Source: Leeuwenhoekiella sp.
Lineage (GTDB): Bacteria > Bacteroidota > Bacteroidia > Flavobacteriales > Flavobacteriaceae
Length of the DNA: 64,000 nucleotides
Reading direction: 5' to 3'
Assembly: GCA_002708845.1 (NCBI GenBank)
Contig: PAPI01000014.1
Span: 1-64,000 of the forward strand
The notes beneath the pieces are model-generated. The model ran no database searches. It saw only the letters and a list, made by a program, of their open reading frames with translations, and was not told the DNA's origin. Made by a program: the position numbers and the translations under genes. This document shows positions 33,380 through 42,475 of the stretch, piece after piece (position 1 is the first letter of the stretch; the number at the start of each line of letters is the position of its first letter).

Positions 33380-34306
33380 ATGAACTATACTTTACATCAA
33401 CTTCAGATTTTTCAAAAAATCGCCGAATTGAAAAGTATTACCAAGGCATCAGAGGAGCTGCATCTCACGCAACCCGCTGTTTCTATTCAACTTAAAAACT
33501 TTCAGGACCAGTTTCCCATTCCCCTGACAGAGGTGGTAGGCAGGCAGCTTTACATCACCGATTTTGGGATGGAAATCGCACGGACCGTTTCGAAAATTTT
33601 AACAGAAGTAGAGGCGATTAATTATAAAACGCGGGCATTTCAGGGTGAAATTTCGGGCCGATTGACCATTTCAATTGCTTCAACCGGTAAATATGTAATG
33701 CCCTATTTTTTGTCTGGATTTATGCGAAAACATCCCGGGGTCGATCTGGTGATGGATGTGACCAATAAGTCTTTGGTAGTAGAAAGTCTGGAGCGTAATG
33801 CTGTAGATTTTGCGTTGGTTTCGGTTTTGCCCGAAAAACTAAAAGTCAATACCATATCGCTTATGCCTAATAGCCTGTATTATGTATCCAGCAGTGATTT
33901 TGACATTGCCGACGGGGAATCTGACGAAGTGCTTTTTGAGAAAATGCCACTTATTTATCGTGAGCCGGGATCGGCCACACGTAATGCAATGGAGAATTTT
34001 ATTGCCCAGCGTAAATTCAGCATCACCAAAAAAATGGAGTTGACCTCAAATGAGGCCGTTAAACAGGCTGTACTCGCAGGATTGGGATGCTCTATCATGC
34101 CTGTAATAGGCCTGCGAAACGAACTCAAAAGTCAAAAAATAAAGATCGTTCCTGTGAACGGTCTGCCCATCAATACCTTTTGGAATCTGATTTGGTTACA
34201 GGCCAAAAACCTGTCACCCGTAGCTAAGGCTTTTGTGGAATATCTGGAAGCGGAAAAGGAGGTTATTATTGAACGTCATTTTGATTATCTCAGCCGGGAA
34301 GGATAG
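33380..34306 (+). CDS. LysR-type regulator, probably of the dab operon
   Basis: The 308-residue protein has the N-terminal LysR winged helix: L-H-Q-L-Q-I-F-Q-K-I-A, then S-I-T-K-A-S-E-E-L-H-L-T-Q-P-A-V-S. A periplasmic-binding-like effector domain follows (about 85-300). It is divergent from the dab operon with 102 bases between. In autotrophs CbbR-type LysR proteins control carbon uptake and fixation, and the same pairing here suggests CO2 or metabolite sensing. ATG at 33380 matches the usual LysR N terminus; a TTG frame start at 33353 adds nine unlikely residues. Confidence 0.9.
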   Translation: MNYTLHQLQIFQKIAELKSITKASEELHLTQPAVSIQLKNFQDQFPIPLTEVVGRQLYITDFGMEIARTVSKILTEVEAINYKTRAFQGEISGRLTISIASTGKYVMPYFLSGFMRKHPGVDLVMDVTNKSLVVESLERNAVDFALVSVLPEKLKVNTISLMPNSLYYVSSSDFDIADGESDEVLFEKMPLIYREPGSATRNAMENFIAQRKFSITKKMELTSNEAVKQAVLAGLGCSIMPVIGLRNELKSQKIKIVPVNGLPINTFWNLIWLQAKNLSPVAKAFVEYLEAEKEVIIERHFDYLSREG

Positions 34307-34509
34307 CTATTTTCCCTTTAAAGAACGAGTCACTAAAAGAAACTATTTTTACAGGCTAGATGCGATCAAAATTCATAGCTGAGGGCTGTTTAAAACCAAT
34401 CCTACTTACAAGTCTTGACTCAAACGTTTTCTTAGAAAAAAGCTGAATTGAACTCAATATTTAGACAAAACAGGTGTTAAAGTTATAGTTTTACCAACTA
34501 AAAGCTGTT

Positions 34510-36471
34510 TTGGAGAAATTACTATCAAAATCTGGGTCATTCCGTTTACCTTTTTTTATTCTCAAAACAAAGCGGTTTTGGTGTGCCTGCTTCCTTGTAC
34601 TCTTGATTAAATTGGGTTTTGCCCAGCAGACCTACGATGGTAATTATGATGTCGATGATTTTTCAGGCACAGCTACTTACACCTATATCCTTAAAGAAGG
34701 TGACACATTAAAAAACGGCCCCTTTTCGTTTCAGCATATCTCTCAAGAAAATCTGGATCCCATTAAAATAATGGGTGAATTCATAAATAATATTCCGGTA
34801 GGTCTATGGGAATATACCCGAGGGAATTACATTCCGCAAGAGGAGAAAGAGTTTGTTGATTTTTCCTATATAACCAAACTTGATGGAGTAAAAAAAAGCA
34901 TAAAAGGAAATTACAAGGAGGGAGTGCCAGATAGTACCTGGACTATTGAAGTAGATAGCATTAAAGGTTCGAAGTTGGCTGCTAATCAGTTTAAAAGTGA
35001 GATCACTTATCAGCAGGGAATCCCTCAGTTATCTTTTACGGTAGAGACTGCTGAAAATTTACTTGCGGGCAGGTTGCTGCGCAATGGTCATGCACATGAC
35101 ACGTGGACGCTGTTTACTAAAGATGGCATCGATGAGCTTGAAAATTGGGTGTTCGATAATGCGGTTCTGAAAGAAGTTCGCATACGCGTCAATGACAGTG
35201 TCAATAAAGAGATATCTTTTGATTTGGATGGGGTTGAAAATGTTGAGCTTATTAATCTGGATGAAAATTACCTGACCATAATGGAGTTTGCCTTGCAAGA
35301 TCGCGATACCACACACGTATTTGATCATGGATTAAGCAGTTTACTTAAGGAGAATGCCGCACATCAACATCAGGTAGAACATACCATGGCTGGCCTTGAC
35401 GCAGCAGTCAAATTGGCAAACATGAAAGTGCAGGTACCCCGGTACGACCTGTCACGTGATGAGGAAAAGAATTTGGATGCCATCGCAGAGCACTATCAAA
35501 AGGCCCAGTCTATAACCAATACGGTGCTCACTGATACCCGTCTCATATTAAAAAAACTCACAGATCAGCAAGTTGCTTTGTATTATAATGCTGCAGAAGA
35601 TATACAGCATAAGTATCTGAATAAACTTGGAAAACTGCTGAAGTATAGAGAGGATAAAGTTGTTAAATATATTGAGCGCGATGTCCTGATCAAAGGTCTG
35701 TGGCCTTCGGGATTACCTCCCAGAGTAGTTGTGAGTAAGGACACCTCCGGACGTGAAATACCTTACCCAATACAAACAGACTTAACTTATTCAAGAGCAA
35801 CAGACAATCTGCAGGAGGTAGAGAAAATGGCTTCTTTTGTGGAAACTGTTCTCTCCGAAATTCAGGATAACTTAGGACTCTCTACAGGTACTTCAAAGCC
35901 CCAAAATGACTTCAATACTACAGAAGAGGAGTTAGTTACTCAGGCCACGCAACTTAAAACCCATATTGATTCTATCGCGACAAATCAGCGCGATGATCTT
36001 AAAAAGACTTTACTTGCCCTAAAAGAAAATACAGATCAGCAATTGCAGCAATATGCCCTTGCGGCTCAGGACAGTGTAGAAACTAAAGCTAGAAAAGCCC
36101 GGGAACTAAAAGCCTGCTTTACCCAAAAGCGAGAGTTGGTGGATCTTTTGATTCAAATACCAGATCAGCAGCAAAAGCTTAAAGAAGAATATACCGAAGA
36201 GGTATATGTGATATTTACCGCCACCATAATGGATGAACAGGTAAAAAAACGGATTATTAATGCTTATGAGGAGCAGGTACTTCCTTACCTGCTGCAGCAA
36301 GTGCAAGAGGGTTTACCCTGCTCCGGGATTCAAGACTGGATGACAACTTACAGAGCTGTGCAGGACCGCTTGTACCAATTGCGTAATGAAGATACCGGCC
36401 GCCTGGAGCGGAAGTTAAAACGAGAAGATGATCCCAGAGAAGTTCTTCAGCTTTTGGGCATTACCCAATAA
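34510..36471 (+). CDS. Large secreted coiled-coil protein of unknown function
   Basis: The 653-residue protein begins at TTG 34510 (no ATG is available before the signal sequence) and has a signal peptide ending near G-F-A-Q-Q. Residues about 42-240 contain MORN/toxin-antitoxin-YwqK-like strands such as F-I-N-N-I-P-V-G-L-W-E-Y and Y-K-E-G-V-P-D-S-T-W. The remainder, about 270-650, is mostly helical with many Gln/Asp/Lys and likely coiled coils. It ends 9 bases before a DUF2490 gene. I know no function; with its neighbours it may form an envelope structure. Confidence 0.65.
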   Translation: MEKLLSKSGSFRLPFFILKTKRFWCACFLVLLIKLGFAQQTYDGNYDVDDFSGTATYTYILKEGDTLKNGPFSFQHISQENLDPIKIMGEFINNIPVGLWEYTRGNYIPQEEKEFVDFSYITKLDGVKKSIKGNYKEGVPDSTWTIEVDSIKGSKLAANQFKSEITYQQGIPQLSFTVETAENLLAGRLLRNGHAHDTWTLFTKDGIDELENWVFDNAVLKEVRIRVNDSVNKEISFDLDGVENVELINLDENYLTIMEFALQDRDTTHVFDHGLSSLLKENAAHQHQVEHTMAGLDAAVKLANMKVQVPRYDLSRDEEKNLDAIAEHYQKAQSITNTVLTDTRLILKKLTDQQVALYYNAAEDIQHKYLNKLGKLLKYREDKVVKYIERDVLIKGLWPSGLPPRVVVSKDTSGREIPYPIQTDLTYSRATDNLQEVEKMASFVETVLSEIQDNLGLSTGTSKPQNDFNTTEEELVTQATQLKTHIDSIATNQRDDLKKTLLALKENTDQQLQQYALAAQDSVETKARKARELKACFTQKRELVDLLIQIPDQQQKLKEEYTEEVYVIFTATIMDEQVKKRIINAYEEQVLPYLLQQVQEGLPCSGIQDWMTTYRAVQDRLYQLRNEDTGRLERKLKREDDPREVLQLLGITQ

Positions 36472-36480
36472 AGACCGTCT

Positions 36481-37320
36481 ATGCTTTCACAAAAAATAAT
36501 ATCACCCGTTTTAGTGTTGCTAGCTCTGAGCTGTGTTAATCCTGTCTTGAGCCAGGATGAACAGGGTGCAGAAGCCGAGGTAGAAGAGCGGTATTCAAAA
36601 TTTAAGGACGTCAAGCGAAAATTCTGGTTTAATACCTACGGAAATATTCGCATCTCAAAACGTTTGTTCTGGATCGCGCAGACGCATCTTCGATTTGAAG
36701 AAACAAGCACTACACCCTACGTGGGCCAGATTGCGCAGATTTATAACAGGCACGCCATCGGGTATATTTATGATAAAAAGACCAATTTTGCTCTGGGCGG
36801 TGTATTGCGACTCAATTTCAATACAGACCCGGACAGCGAGGGTCCAAATTTATTGCCCGAATACAGAATATGGCACCAATACCAGTTTGCGATGCCGGTC
36901 TATAGTGCTATGGCATATCACAGGATACGTATTGAGCACAGATGGTCAAAGAGTTTTGGAGTGGAGGATGAATTTATTTTCAGGAATCGCTATCGCTATA
37001 TGTTCAGACTCAAAATACCATTAAATAAACCCGCCCTTCAACCGGGAGCATTTTACCTTGCTCCGGAATCAGAATTGATTTTACAGAGTGGCAAACAGGT
37101 TATTGATAGTCCTGTAGAAGATGTGCGATTGAATACAACCCTGGGTTACATATTAACTCCCAGACTAACCGTTGCTGCCGGATTTATGTACAGTTTTGGT
37201 CAAACGCTGGATGATGGTTCTGTTTATAATCAGAATTATACCTTTAGGATGCACGTGTATTTTTCACCAGATTTACGCAAGGTTAAAAATAAATTGCCTT
37301 CAGTTCATTTTAGGGATTAG
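36481..37320 (+). CDS. DUF2490 outer-membrane protein
   Basis: The 279-residue protein has a signal peptide ending after V-L-S-Q and a beta-rich body typical of DUF2490: F-W-F-N-T-Y-G-N-I-R-I near residue 42, Y-H-R-I-R-I-E-H-R-W, and F-R-N-R-Y-R-Y-M-F-R-L-K-I-P. The last strand region has M-Y-S-F-G-Q and ends before a basic tail. DUF2490 proteins are thought to be outer-membrane barrels; their job is not known. The gene lies 9 bases after the coiled-coil protein gene and 74 bases before a MORN-repeat gene. Confidence 0.8.
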   Translation: MLSQKIISPVLVLLALSCVNPVLSQDEQGAEAEVEERYSKFKDVKRKFWFNTYGNIRISKRLFWIAQTHLRFEETSTTPYVGQIAQIYNRHAIGYIYDKKTNFALGGVLRLNFNTDPDSEGPNLLPEYRIWHQYQFAMPVYSAMAYHRIRIEHRWSKSFGVEDEFIFRNRYRYMFRLKIPLNKPALQPGAFYLAPESELILQSGKQVIDSPVEDVRLNTTLGYILTPRLTVAAGFMYSFGQTLDDGSVYNQNYTFRMHVYFSPDLRKVKNKLPSVHFRD

Positions 37321-37394
37321 AAACGAAAATTTATGGGTATTGGAGCTGAACGGTTAATATAACCGGTTTGTTATACCGAAAAGTTTATGAACTT

Positions 37395-38243
37395 ATGAAA
37401 AAGATTTTACCCTATATACTCGCGAGCATCGCCACTGCAGTGGCTTTGTATTTTTTTATAGAAAATCAGAGCCTTAAAGAAAATGCTGGCGCACAAGAGC
37501 AGGGAGATGCTCTGGGAATGTCTGTAGAGCAGCGCAACGCAATTGCCCGTGCAGATTCATTGCTTCTGTCAGGGTCCTATGAAGAAGCTCAAAGTGCATA
37601 CGATAGTTTACCCGAAAGCGTGGGGCTTGAAAGGGAATTACGCCGCAGGATTTCTACTAAAATCCTAAAAATGGATAATCAATTGCGCTACAGGAACAAC
37701 AAGACAGCACAAGAGAATAGCTCAGATACAACTGATGCGAAAAATTCTGATTTTGATTTACAGGATGTGGATTCTCTGAGTTTTGCGTTGACTAAAGCCC
37801 AGCTGGAGCTTAAGAATATCAGAATGCAAATGCAGCAGAAAGTCTTTGGTGAATATTTGACTTTTAAGAGTAAGAAAGGAAACCGGCTGCATTATGTAGG
37901 TGAGGTAAAAAGCAAAAAGGCAAACGGTTTTGGAATTGCCATTCTGGATACCGGTAGCCGCTATGAAGGAGAATGGAAAAATGGGATGCGTCACGGGAAT
38001 GGTAAATTTTACTGGATAGATGGGGAGCATTACGAAGGGGATTATGTTAACGATATGCGCACCGGAACGGGTACCTATTACTGGCCAAATGGCGAAAAGT
38101 TTACCGGTGAATGGCAGGAGGACCTGCGCAACGGAGAAGGTGTCTTTTATGGTAAAGAAGGCGAGGTTATCGCCAGTGGTATTTGGAAAGATGATAAACT
38201 GGTCGAAGAGAATAAGGTCGCCAAAAACGACAACGAAAAATAG
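37395..38243 (+). CDS. Membrane-anchored MORN-repeat protein
   Basis: The 282-residue protein has one N-terminal membrane anchor (residues about 5-22) and a helical section (about 55-150). At least four MORN-type repeats follow from about residue 160 (Y-V-G-E-V, Y-E-G-E-W-K-N-G-M-R-H-G-N-G, Y-E-G-D-Y, F-T-G-E-W-Q-E-D-L-R-N-G-E-G). ATG at 37395 matches the anchor; an upstream frame start at 37368 adds nine residues. A small CGGTTA-ATA-TAACCG hairpin at 37351-37365 lies before it. MORN repeats often bind lipid or protein, so tethering of envelope components is plausible. Confidence 0.75.
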   Translation: MKKILPYILASIATAVALYFFIENQSLKENAGAQEQGDALGMSVEQRNAIARADSLLLSGSYEEAQSAYDSLPESVGLERELRRRISTKILKMDNQLRYRNNKTAQENSSDTTDAKNSDFDLQDVDSLSFALTKAQLELKNIRMQMQQKVFGEYLTFKSKKGNRLHYVGEVKSKKANGFGIAILDTGSRYEGEWKNGMRHGNGKFYWIDGEHYEGDYVNDMRTGTGTYYWPNGEKFTGEWQEDLRNGEGVFYGKEGEVIASGIWKDDKLVEENKVAKNDNEK

Positions 38244-38279
38244 AATAGGGCAAAAGCTAACAGCTGAATCTGTTGTTGG

Positions 38280-39623
38280 CTAAAACTGAAGTGTAAACTC
38301 GGTACCATTATCGGCATCACTCTGCAGCTGAATTTTACCTTTATGCAGGGTCATAATTTGCTTGCTTAGGCTAAGCCCAATGCCACTCCCGGTTTTCTTA
38401 GTGCTGAAAAAGGGAATAAAAATACTTTCCCTGATTTCTTCCGGGATACCACTACCATTGTCTCTTACTTTGATTTGCACCTTGCCCTTACTGTTTTGAG
38501 AAGCCGTAACGACGATTTTGGCATTTTTAACCTGTTGGGTTGCGTCAATCGCATTTAGGATCAGGTTGATCAATACCTGTTCAATAAGGTAACTGTCAAT
38601 CTCAAAAAGCATTTCAGGATTTTCAGTCTTAAAATGTAGCGAAACGTTTTTGTCTGCAAGTGAGGGCTGCATCAAATCGCTGATGCTTTTAAAGAGTTCG
38701 CCCACTTTTACGGTTTCCAGATTGAGGTGCGTGACTTTGCTGAGGCTGCGGTAGGTCTTGGCAAATTTCATCAGGCCTTCGCTGCGTTTTTGTATACTGC
38801 TGATGCCTGCATTAAGATCATCCAATTCCAGCGGGTGTAATTCGGCATTTTGCTGGTTATTTTGAATGTGGTTTTGTAGAGTTTCGGCCAGCGACGAAAT
38901 GGGTGCAATGCTGTTCATAATCTCATGGGTCATCACACTCAGGAGTTTTTTCCAGGCATCTGATTCCGTTTGGTTGAGCGTATTCTCAATATTCTGAAGC
39001 ACCACAAGTTTAAACGCATCTTCCTCCACCTGAAAAACCGTTTCTGAAATAAGGACTTTTAAGTTTTCGTGGCGCAGGGTGATTTCTGTTGAAACCGCCT
39101 CGTTACGGTAGGTGTCAAAAAGTTCATCATACAGCTGAGGCCTGCGTTTTTCTACAAAACCAATGTTTTTAAAGTTGGGTAGATCAAGCGTGTTGAGCAG
39201 CGACTCGTTTGCCCATAGTACCTCGCCGCTATCCAGATTATAGGCGATGATGCCCACATCTACCATCTCGAGTATCTTCTGTAAGTATACGAACTGCGCC
39301 TGCCGCTCGTTGTTGATGTTCTTGATCGTCTTATTGACATTATTAAAGCCTTGATGCAACCGCCGAATGTCCTGCGGGCCGTGTTTTTCAGAAAACCAGC
39401 GTGAAAAATCCCGGTATTTTACCGCTTCAAAAAAATCATCCATGGCAACAAAACGCCTGGTCAAATACCGGTAGAGGTTAAACAGTACAAATAAGGTGAA
39501 GCCCCCTCCTCCCAAAATAAAATAGATGTTGGCATTTACAATACCCCAGGCCAGTCCCGTAAGTCCCGCCAGTAAAAGCAATACCCACAGCAATAAGGCA
39601 GCGATGTAGCTTTTATAGATCAT
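38280..39623 (-). CDS. Histidine kinase with short extracytoplasmic loop
   Basis: The 447-residue kinase has two membrane helices (about 5-28 and 33-53) with only a few residues between, so there is no extracytoplasmic sensor domain. A PAS-like region (about 112-210) follows, then the phospho-acceptor H233 in V-M-T-H-E-I-M-N, an N box (N-L-I-L-N-A-I-D-A-T), D-N-G-S-G-I and G-S-G-I-G-L-S-L. ATG at 39623 overlaps the regulator stop by 11 bases, so both are one operon. The topology resembles intramembrane-sensing kinases that read the state of a nearby ABC permease, here the FtsX-type array. Confidence 0.88.
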   Translation of the reverse strand: MIYKSYIAALLLWVLLLLAGLTGLAWGIVNANIYFILGGGGFTLFVLFNLYRYLTRRFVAMDDFFEAVKYRDFSRWFSEKHGPQDIRRLHQGFNNVNKTIKNINNERQAQFVYLQKILEMVDVGIIAYNLDSGEVLWANESLLNTLDLPNFKNIGFVEKRRPQLYDELFDTYRNEAVSTEITLRHENLKVLISETVFQVEEDAFKLVVLQNIENTLNQTESDAWKKLLSVMTHEIMNSIAPISSLAETLQNHIQNNQQNAELHPLELDDLNAGISSIQKRSEGLMKFAKTYRSLSKVTHLNLETVKVGELFKSISDLMQPSLADKNVSLHFKTENPEMLFEIDSYLIEQVLINLILNAIDATQQVKNAKIVVTASQNSKGKVQIKVRDNGSGIPEEIRESIFIPFFSTKKTGSGIGLSLSKQIMTLHKGKIQLQSDADNGTEFTLQF

Positions 39624-40959
39624 ACTTGTTGAGTCTGCGGTAGAGCGCGGTACGCGTGATACCCAGTTCTTTGGCCGATTTAGAAATATTACCCTTATTT
39701 TTCTCAATCACGTTGAGGATGGTGTTTTTCTCCACAGCATCCAGATTGGTGGTTTTGAGTTTGAGTTCGGTTTCCGGTTGTTGCTCTATGGGCGAAAAGG
39801 CTAAATCTTCAGCACTTAAGACAGAACCTTCGGCCATAATCACGGCGCGTTCCAAAGCGTATTGCAGTTCGCGAACGTTGCCGGGAAAAGCGTGTTCTTT
39901 TAGTTTTTTAATAAAACCGGGATCAAGACTGAAGCTTGCTTTGCCATACTTTTCGGCATAGCTTTTTACAAAATACTGAGCCAAAAGACTCAGGTCTGTA
40001 CCGCGATCACGCAGGGGCGGGATCATCAGGTCTACGGTGTTGATGCGGTAGATCAAATCCTTGCGAAACTTACTTTCATCAGCCAGATCGGTAAGGCTAA
40101 TATTGGTCGCACAAATGAGCCTGATGTCAATGTGTACCGGCTCGTTTGACCCCAGCGGAGTTACCTGGCGATTCTGCAAAACCGTGAGCAGTCTGGCTTG
40201 CTGCCGCAGGCTGATGTTTCCAATTTCATCCAGAAAAAGGGTGCCGCCATGTGCGGCTTCAAAACGACCTTTGCGGTCTTCACGGGCATCGGTAAAAGCC
40301 CCTTTTTTGTAACCAAATAATTCGCTTTCAAAAAGACTTTCGGTAAGCGCTCCTACATCCACTTTTACAAAAGGCTTGTTTTTACGCAGTGAATTTTCGT
40401 GAATGGAGCGGGCGATAAGATCTTTTCCGGTTCCGTTTTCGCCTAAAATCAACACATTGGCATCGGTTGGCGCTACTTTTTTAAGCTTTACAAACACCTC
40501 CTGCATGGGTTCGCTATCGCCTATGATCTGAGTATCAGATTCCAGTTTGATTCGTTGACTTCCGGGTTTTTTCTTTTTGGCCAGGATTTCGGCCATGGAC
40601 TCAAGCAGTTTTTCGTTCTTCCAGGGCTTTACTAAAAAGTCAGAAGCACCTTCTTTAAGCGAGCGAATAGCAAGGTCTATATCGCCATAAGCCGTAATGA
40701 GCATCACATCTGTAGCTGGTTTCCAGGATTTGATTTTATTGAGCCAAAAAATGCCCTCATTGCCGGTGTTCACGAGTCCGTTGTAATTCATATCGAGAAT
40801 CACCAGGTCAAAATCCTGTTTGTTCAGAATTGCCTGCAGGGCATTTGGATTTTTTTCAACCACAACCTGTTTGACCTGTGGTTTTAGTAAAAGCCTCAGG
40901 GCAGTAAGAACGTCTTCATCATCGTCAATAACCAGTATCTGAGCGTCTTTGAGTTGCAT
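39613..40959 (-). CDS. NtrC-family sigma-54-dependent response regulator
   Basis: The 448-residue regulator has a receiver domain with phospho-acceptor D56 and K111. The AAA+ domain has Walker A G-E-N-G-T-G-K-D (173-180), Walker B L-F-L-D-E-I-G (241-247), and the sigma-54 contact loop as G-A-F-T-D-A (220-225) instead of the classic G-A-F-T-G-A. A Fis-type helix-turn-helix ends the protein (G-N-I-S-K-S-A-K-E-L-G-I-T-R-T-A-L-Y-R-R). Divergent orientation to the exporter cluster and two operator-like dyads in between indicate that it controls that cluster and possibly itself. Confidence 0.93.
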   Translation of the reverse strand: MQLKDAQILVIDDDEDVLTALRLLLKPQVKQVVVEKNPNALQAILNKQDFDLVILDMNYNGLVNTGNEGIFWLNKIKSWKPATDVMLITAYGDIDLAIRSLKEGASDFLVKPWKNEKLLESMAEILAKKKKPGSQRIKLESDTQIIGDSEPMQEVFVKLKKVAPTDANVLILGENGTGKDLIARSIHENSLRKNKPFVKVDVGALTESLFESELFGYKKGAFTDAREDRKGRFEAAHGGTLFLDEIGNISLRQQARLLTVLQNRQVTPLGSNEPVHIDIRLICATNISLTDLADESKFRKDLIYRINTVDLMIPPLRDRGTDLSLLAQYFVKSYAEKYGKASFSLDPGFIKKLKEHAFPGNVRELQYALERAVIMAEGSVLSAEDLAFSPIEQQPETELKLKTTNLDAVEKNTILNVIEKNKGNISKSAKELGITRTALYRRLNKYDL

Positions 40960-41029
40960 ATTTACAATATTACAATTTTCGACTTTTGAGTAACCCGTAG
41001 AATCGGGCTAATTTTCAGCTGTACCAAAA

Positions 41030-41070
41030 GTGTATCGGCAGCGTACATGAAGTGTATCAAAACCGAACAC
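41030..41070. promoter_or_regulatory. Tandem 19-bp dyads, candidate enhancer for the NtrC-type regulator
   Basis: Two 19-base sites, GTGTATCGGCAGCGTACAT (41030-41048) and GTGTATCAAAACCGAACAC (41052-41070), share GTGTATC at the left end and a mirrored ACAT/ACAC at the right. Their centres are 22 bases apart, two DNA helix turns. This is the layout of upstream activator sites for NtrC-family dimers. They lie 71 bases from the regulator start and 53 bases before a sigma-54-like element. Confidence 0.65.
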
Positions 41071-41121
41071 TTTTAAATTCAATTTAGTATTTAAAATACT
41101 TATAATCAGGCACTTGTATTT

Positions 41122-41137
41122 TTGGCACAGTATTGCT
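41122..41137 (+). promoter_or_regulatory. Sigma-54-like promoter, spacing one base short
   Basis: TTGGCACAGTATTGCT matches both halves of the -24/-12 consensus (TGGCAC and TTGC), but 9 bases separate GG from GC where the rule is 10. It lies 28 bases before the adaptor start at 41165 and downstream of the operator dyads, as expected. The short spacing would normally weaken or abolish sigma-54 binding, so the call is tentative. Confidence 0.45.
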
Positions 41138-41164
41138 TTGTAAACAGGTGCAAACAACTATTTT

Positions 41165-42418
41165 ATGGACATCCCTTTAGAAAAGAAACGCTTTACTACT
41201 CAAAAAATACTGATGATCGCAGGCGGTATTGCCCTGGCTGCACTTATTGTTTTTGTGATCCTTTCGACTACAGGCAATTCAAAACTCAACGTTCAAAAAG
41301 AGCGTCTCAGCATTGCAACGGTTAAGCAGGATGTTTTTCAGGAAAACATTCCGGTGAACGGGGTGGTGATGCCTATTACCACTATTTATCTTGATGCGCT
41401 TGAAGGCGGCCGCGTAGAAGAAAAGTTTGTAGAAGACGGCGCGGTGATGAAAAAAGGCGAGCCCATTTTACGTCTGTCAAACACCGATTTGGAATTAAGC
41501 CTTGTGAATCAGGAAACTCAGGTGTACAACTTACTTACCCAAATGCAGATTTCGCAGAATGCCGCACGTCAAAATACCATTGTAAAACTCAATCAATATA
41601 CCGATGTGGAGAATAGCCTGATTGAGGCTAAACGGGTGTACGAACTCAATCAAAAGCTTTACGATAAAGACGCGATAGCAAGGCAGGATTTGATTAAATC
41701 AAAAAATGACTACAACTACCAGAAAGAGCGTATGCAACTGGCAGAGCAAATTCTGGCTCAGGACTCCATCGCTGTGAAGCAGGAGAAAAATCAGGTTTCA
41801 AGTTCTTATGCACGTACCCAGAATGCTTTAGAATTGATGCGTCGTAAGGTAGCCGATTTGGTAGTTCGGGCGCCGGTTGACGGGCAACTCACTTCGCTTG
41901 ATGCTGAGATTGGTCAGTCTAAAAATAAAGGGGAGCGCCTTGGGCAGATCGATGTGTTGAGCGGGTATAAAGTGCGTGTTGATATAGACGAACATTACAT
42001 TTCCAGAATTTACACGGGTCAAAAAGGCTCGTTTGATTTTGACGGAAAAAACTACACGCTGGTAATCAAAAAAGTTTTTACGCAGGTGACAAACGGAAGG
42101 TTTCAGGTAGATATGGAATTTGAATCTGAAGTTCCGGAAGGTATACGTCGTGGGCAAACGCTACAGATTCGTGTTGCACTGAGTCAGGAAAAGCAGGCTT
42201 TGCTCATTCCAAAAGGCGGATTCTTTCAGGAAACCGGTGGTAACTGGATTTTTAAAGTAAGTGAAGACGGAAGTACCGCCTATAAAGCAGACATTTCATT
42301 GGGTAGCCAGAACACCGAATATTATGAAGTCTTAAGCGGACTGGAACCTGGAGACCGGGTGATCACAAGCAGTTACGATAACTACGAAGAAGTACAGGAA
42401 TTGGTACTTCAGGATTAA
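41165..42418 (+). CDS. HlyD/MacA-type periplasmic adaptor
   Basis: The 417-residue protein has a membrane anchor (about 15-37), a lipoyl-like half motif (L-D-A-L-E-G-G-R-V-E-E-K-F, about 76-88), and a long coiled-coil hairpin (about 110-215). The second lipoyl half is V-R-A-P-V-D-G-Q-L (about 235-243). Beta-barrel and membrane-proximal domains follow up to residue 417. Such adaptors link an inner-membrane ABC permease to a TolC channel. It is the first gene after the divergent promoter and precedes the first ATPase by 57 bases. Confidence 0.92.
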   Translation: MDIPLEKKRFTTQKILMIAGGIALAALIVFVILSTTGNSKLNVQKERLSIATVKQDVFQENIPVNGVVMPITTIYLDALEGGRVEEKFVEDGAVMKKGEPILRLSNTDLELSLVNQETQVYNLLTQMQISQNAARQNTIVKLNQYTDVENSLIEAKRVYELNQKLYDKDAIARQDLIKSKNDYNYQKERMQLAEQILAQDSIAVKQEKNQVSSSYARTQNALELMRRKVADLVVRAPVDGQLTSLDAEIGQSKNKGERLGQIDVLSGYKVRVDIDEHYISRIYTGQKGSFDFDGKNYTLVIKKVFTQVTNGRFQVDMEFESEVPEGIRRGQTLQIRVALSQEKQALLIPKGGFFQETGGNWIFKVSEDGSTAYKADISLGSQNTEYYEVLSGLEPGDRVITSSYDNYEEVQELVLQD

Positions 42419-42475
42419 AACTAAAAAACGATGATAACACTAATCTTAGCATTTATAAACCTAATTCTTTCTTAG

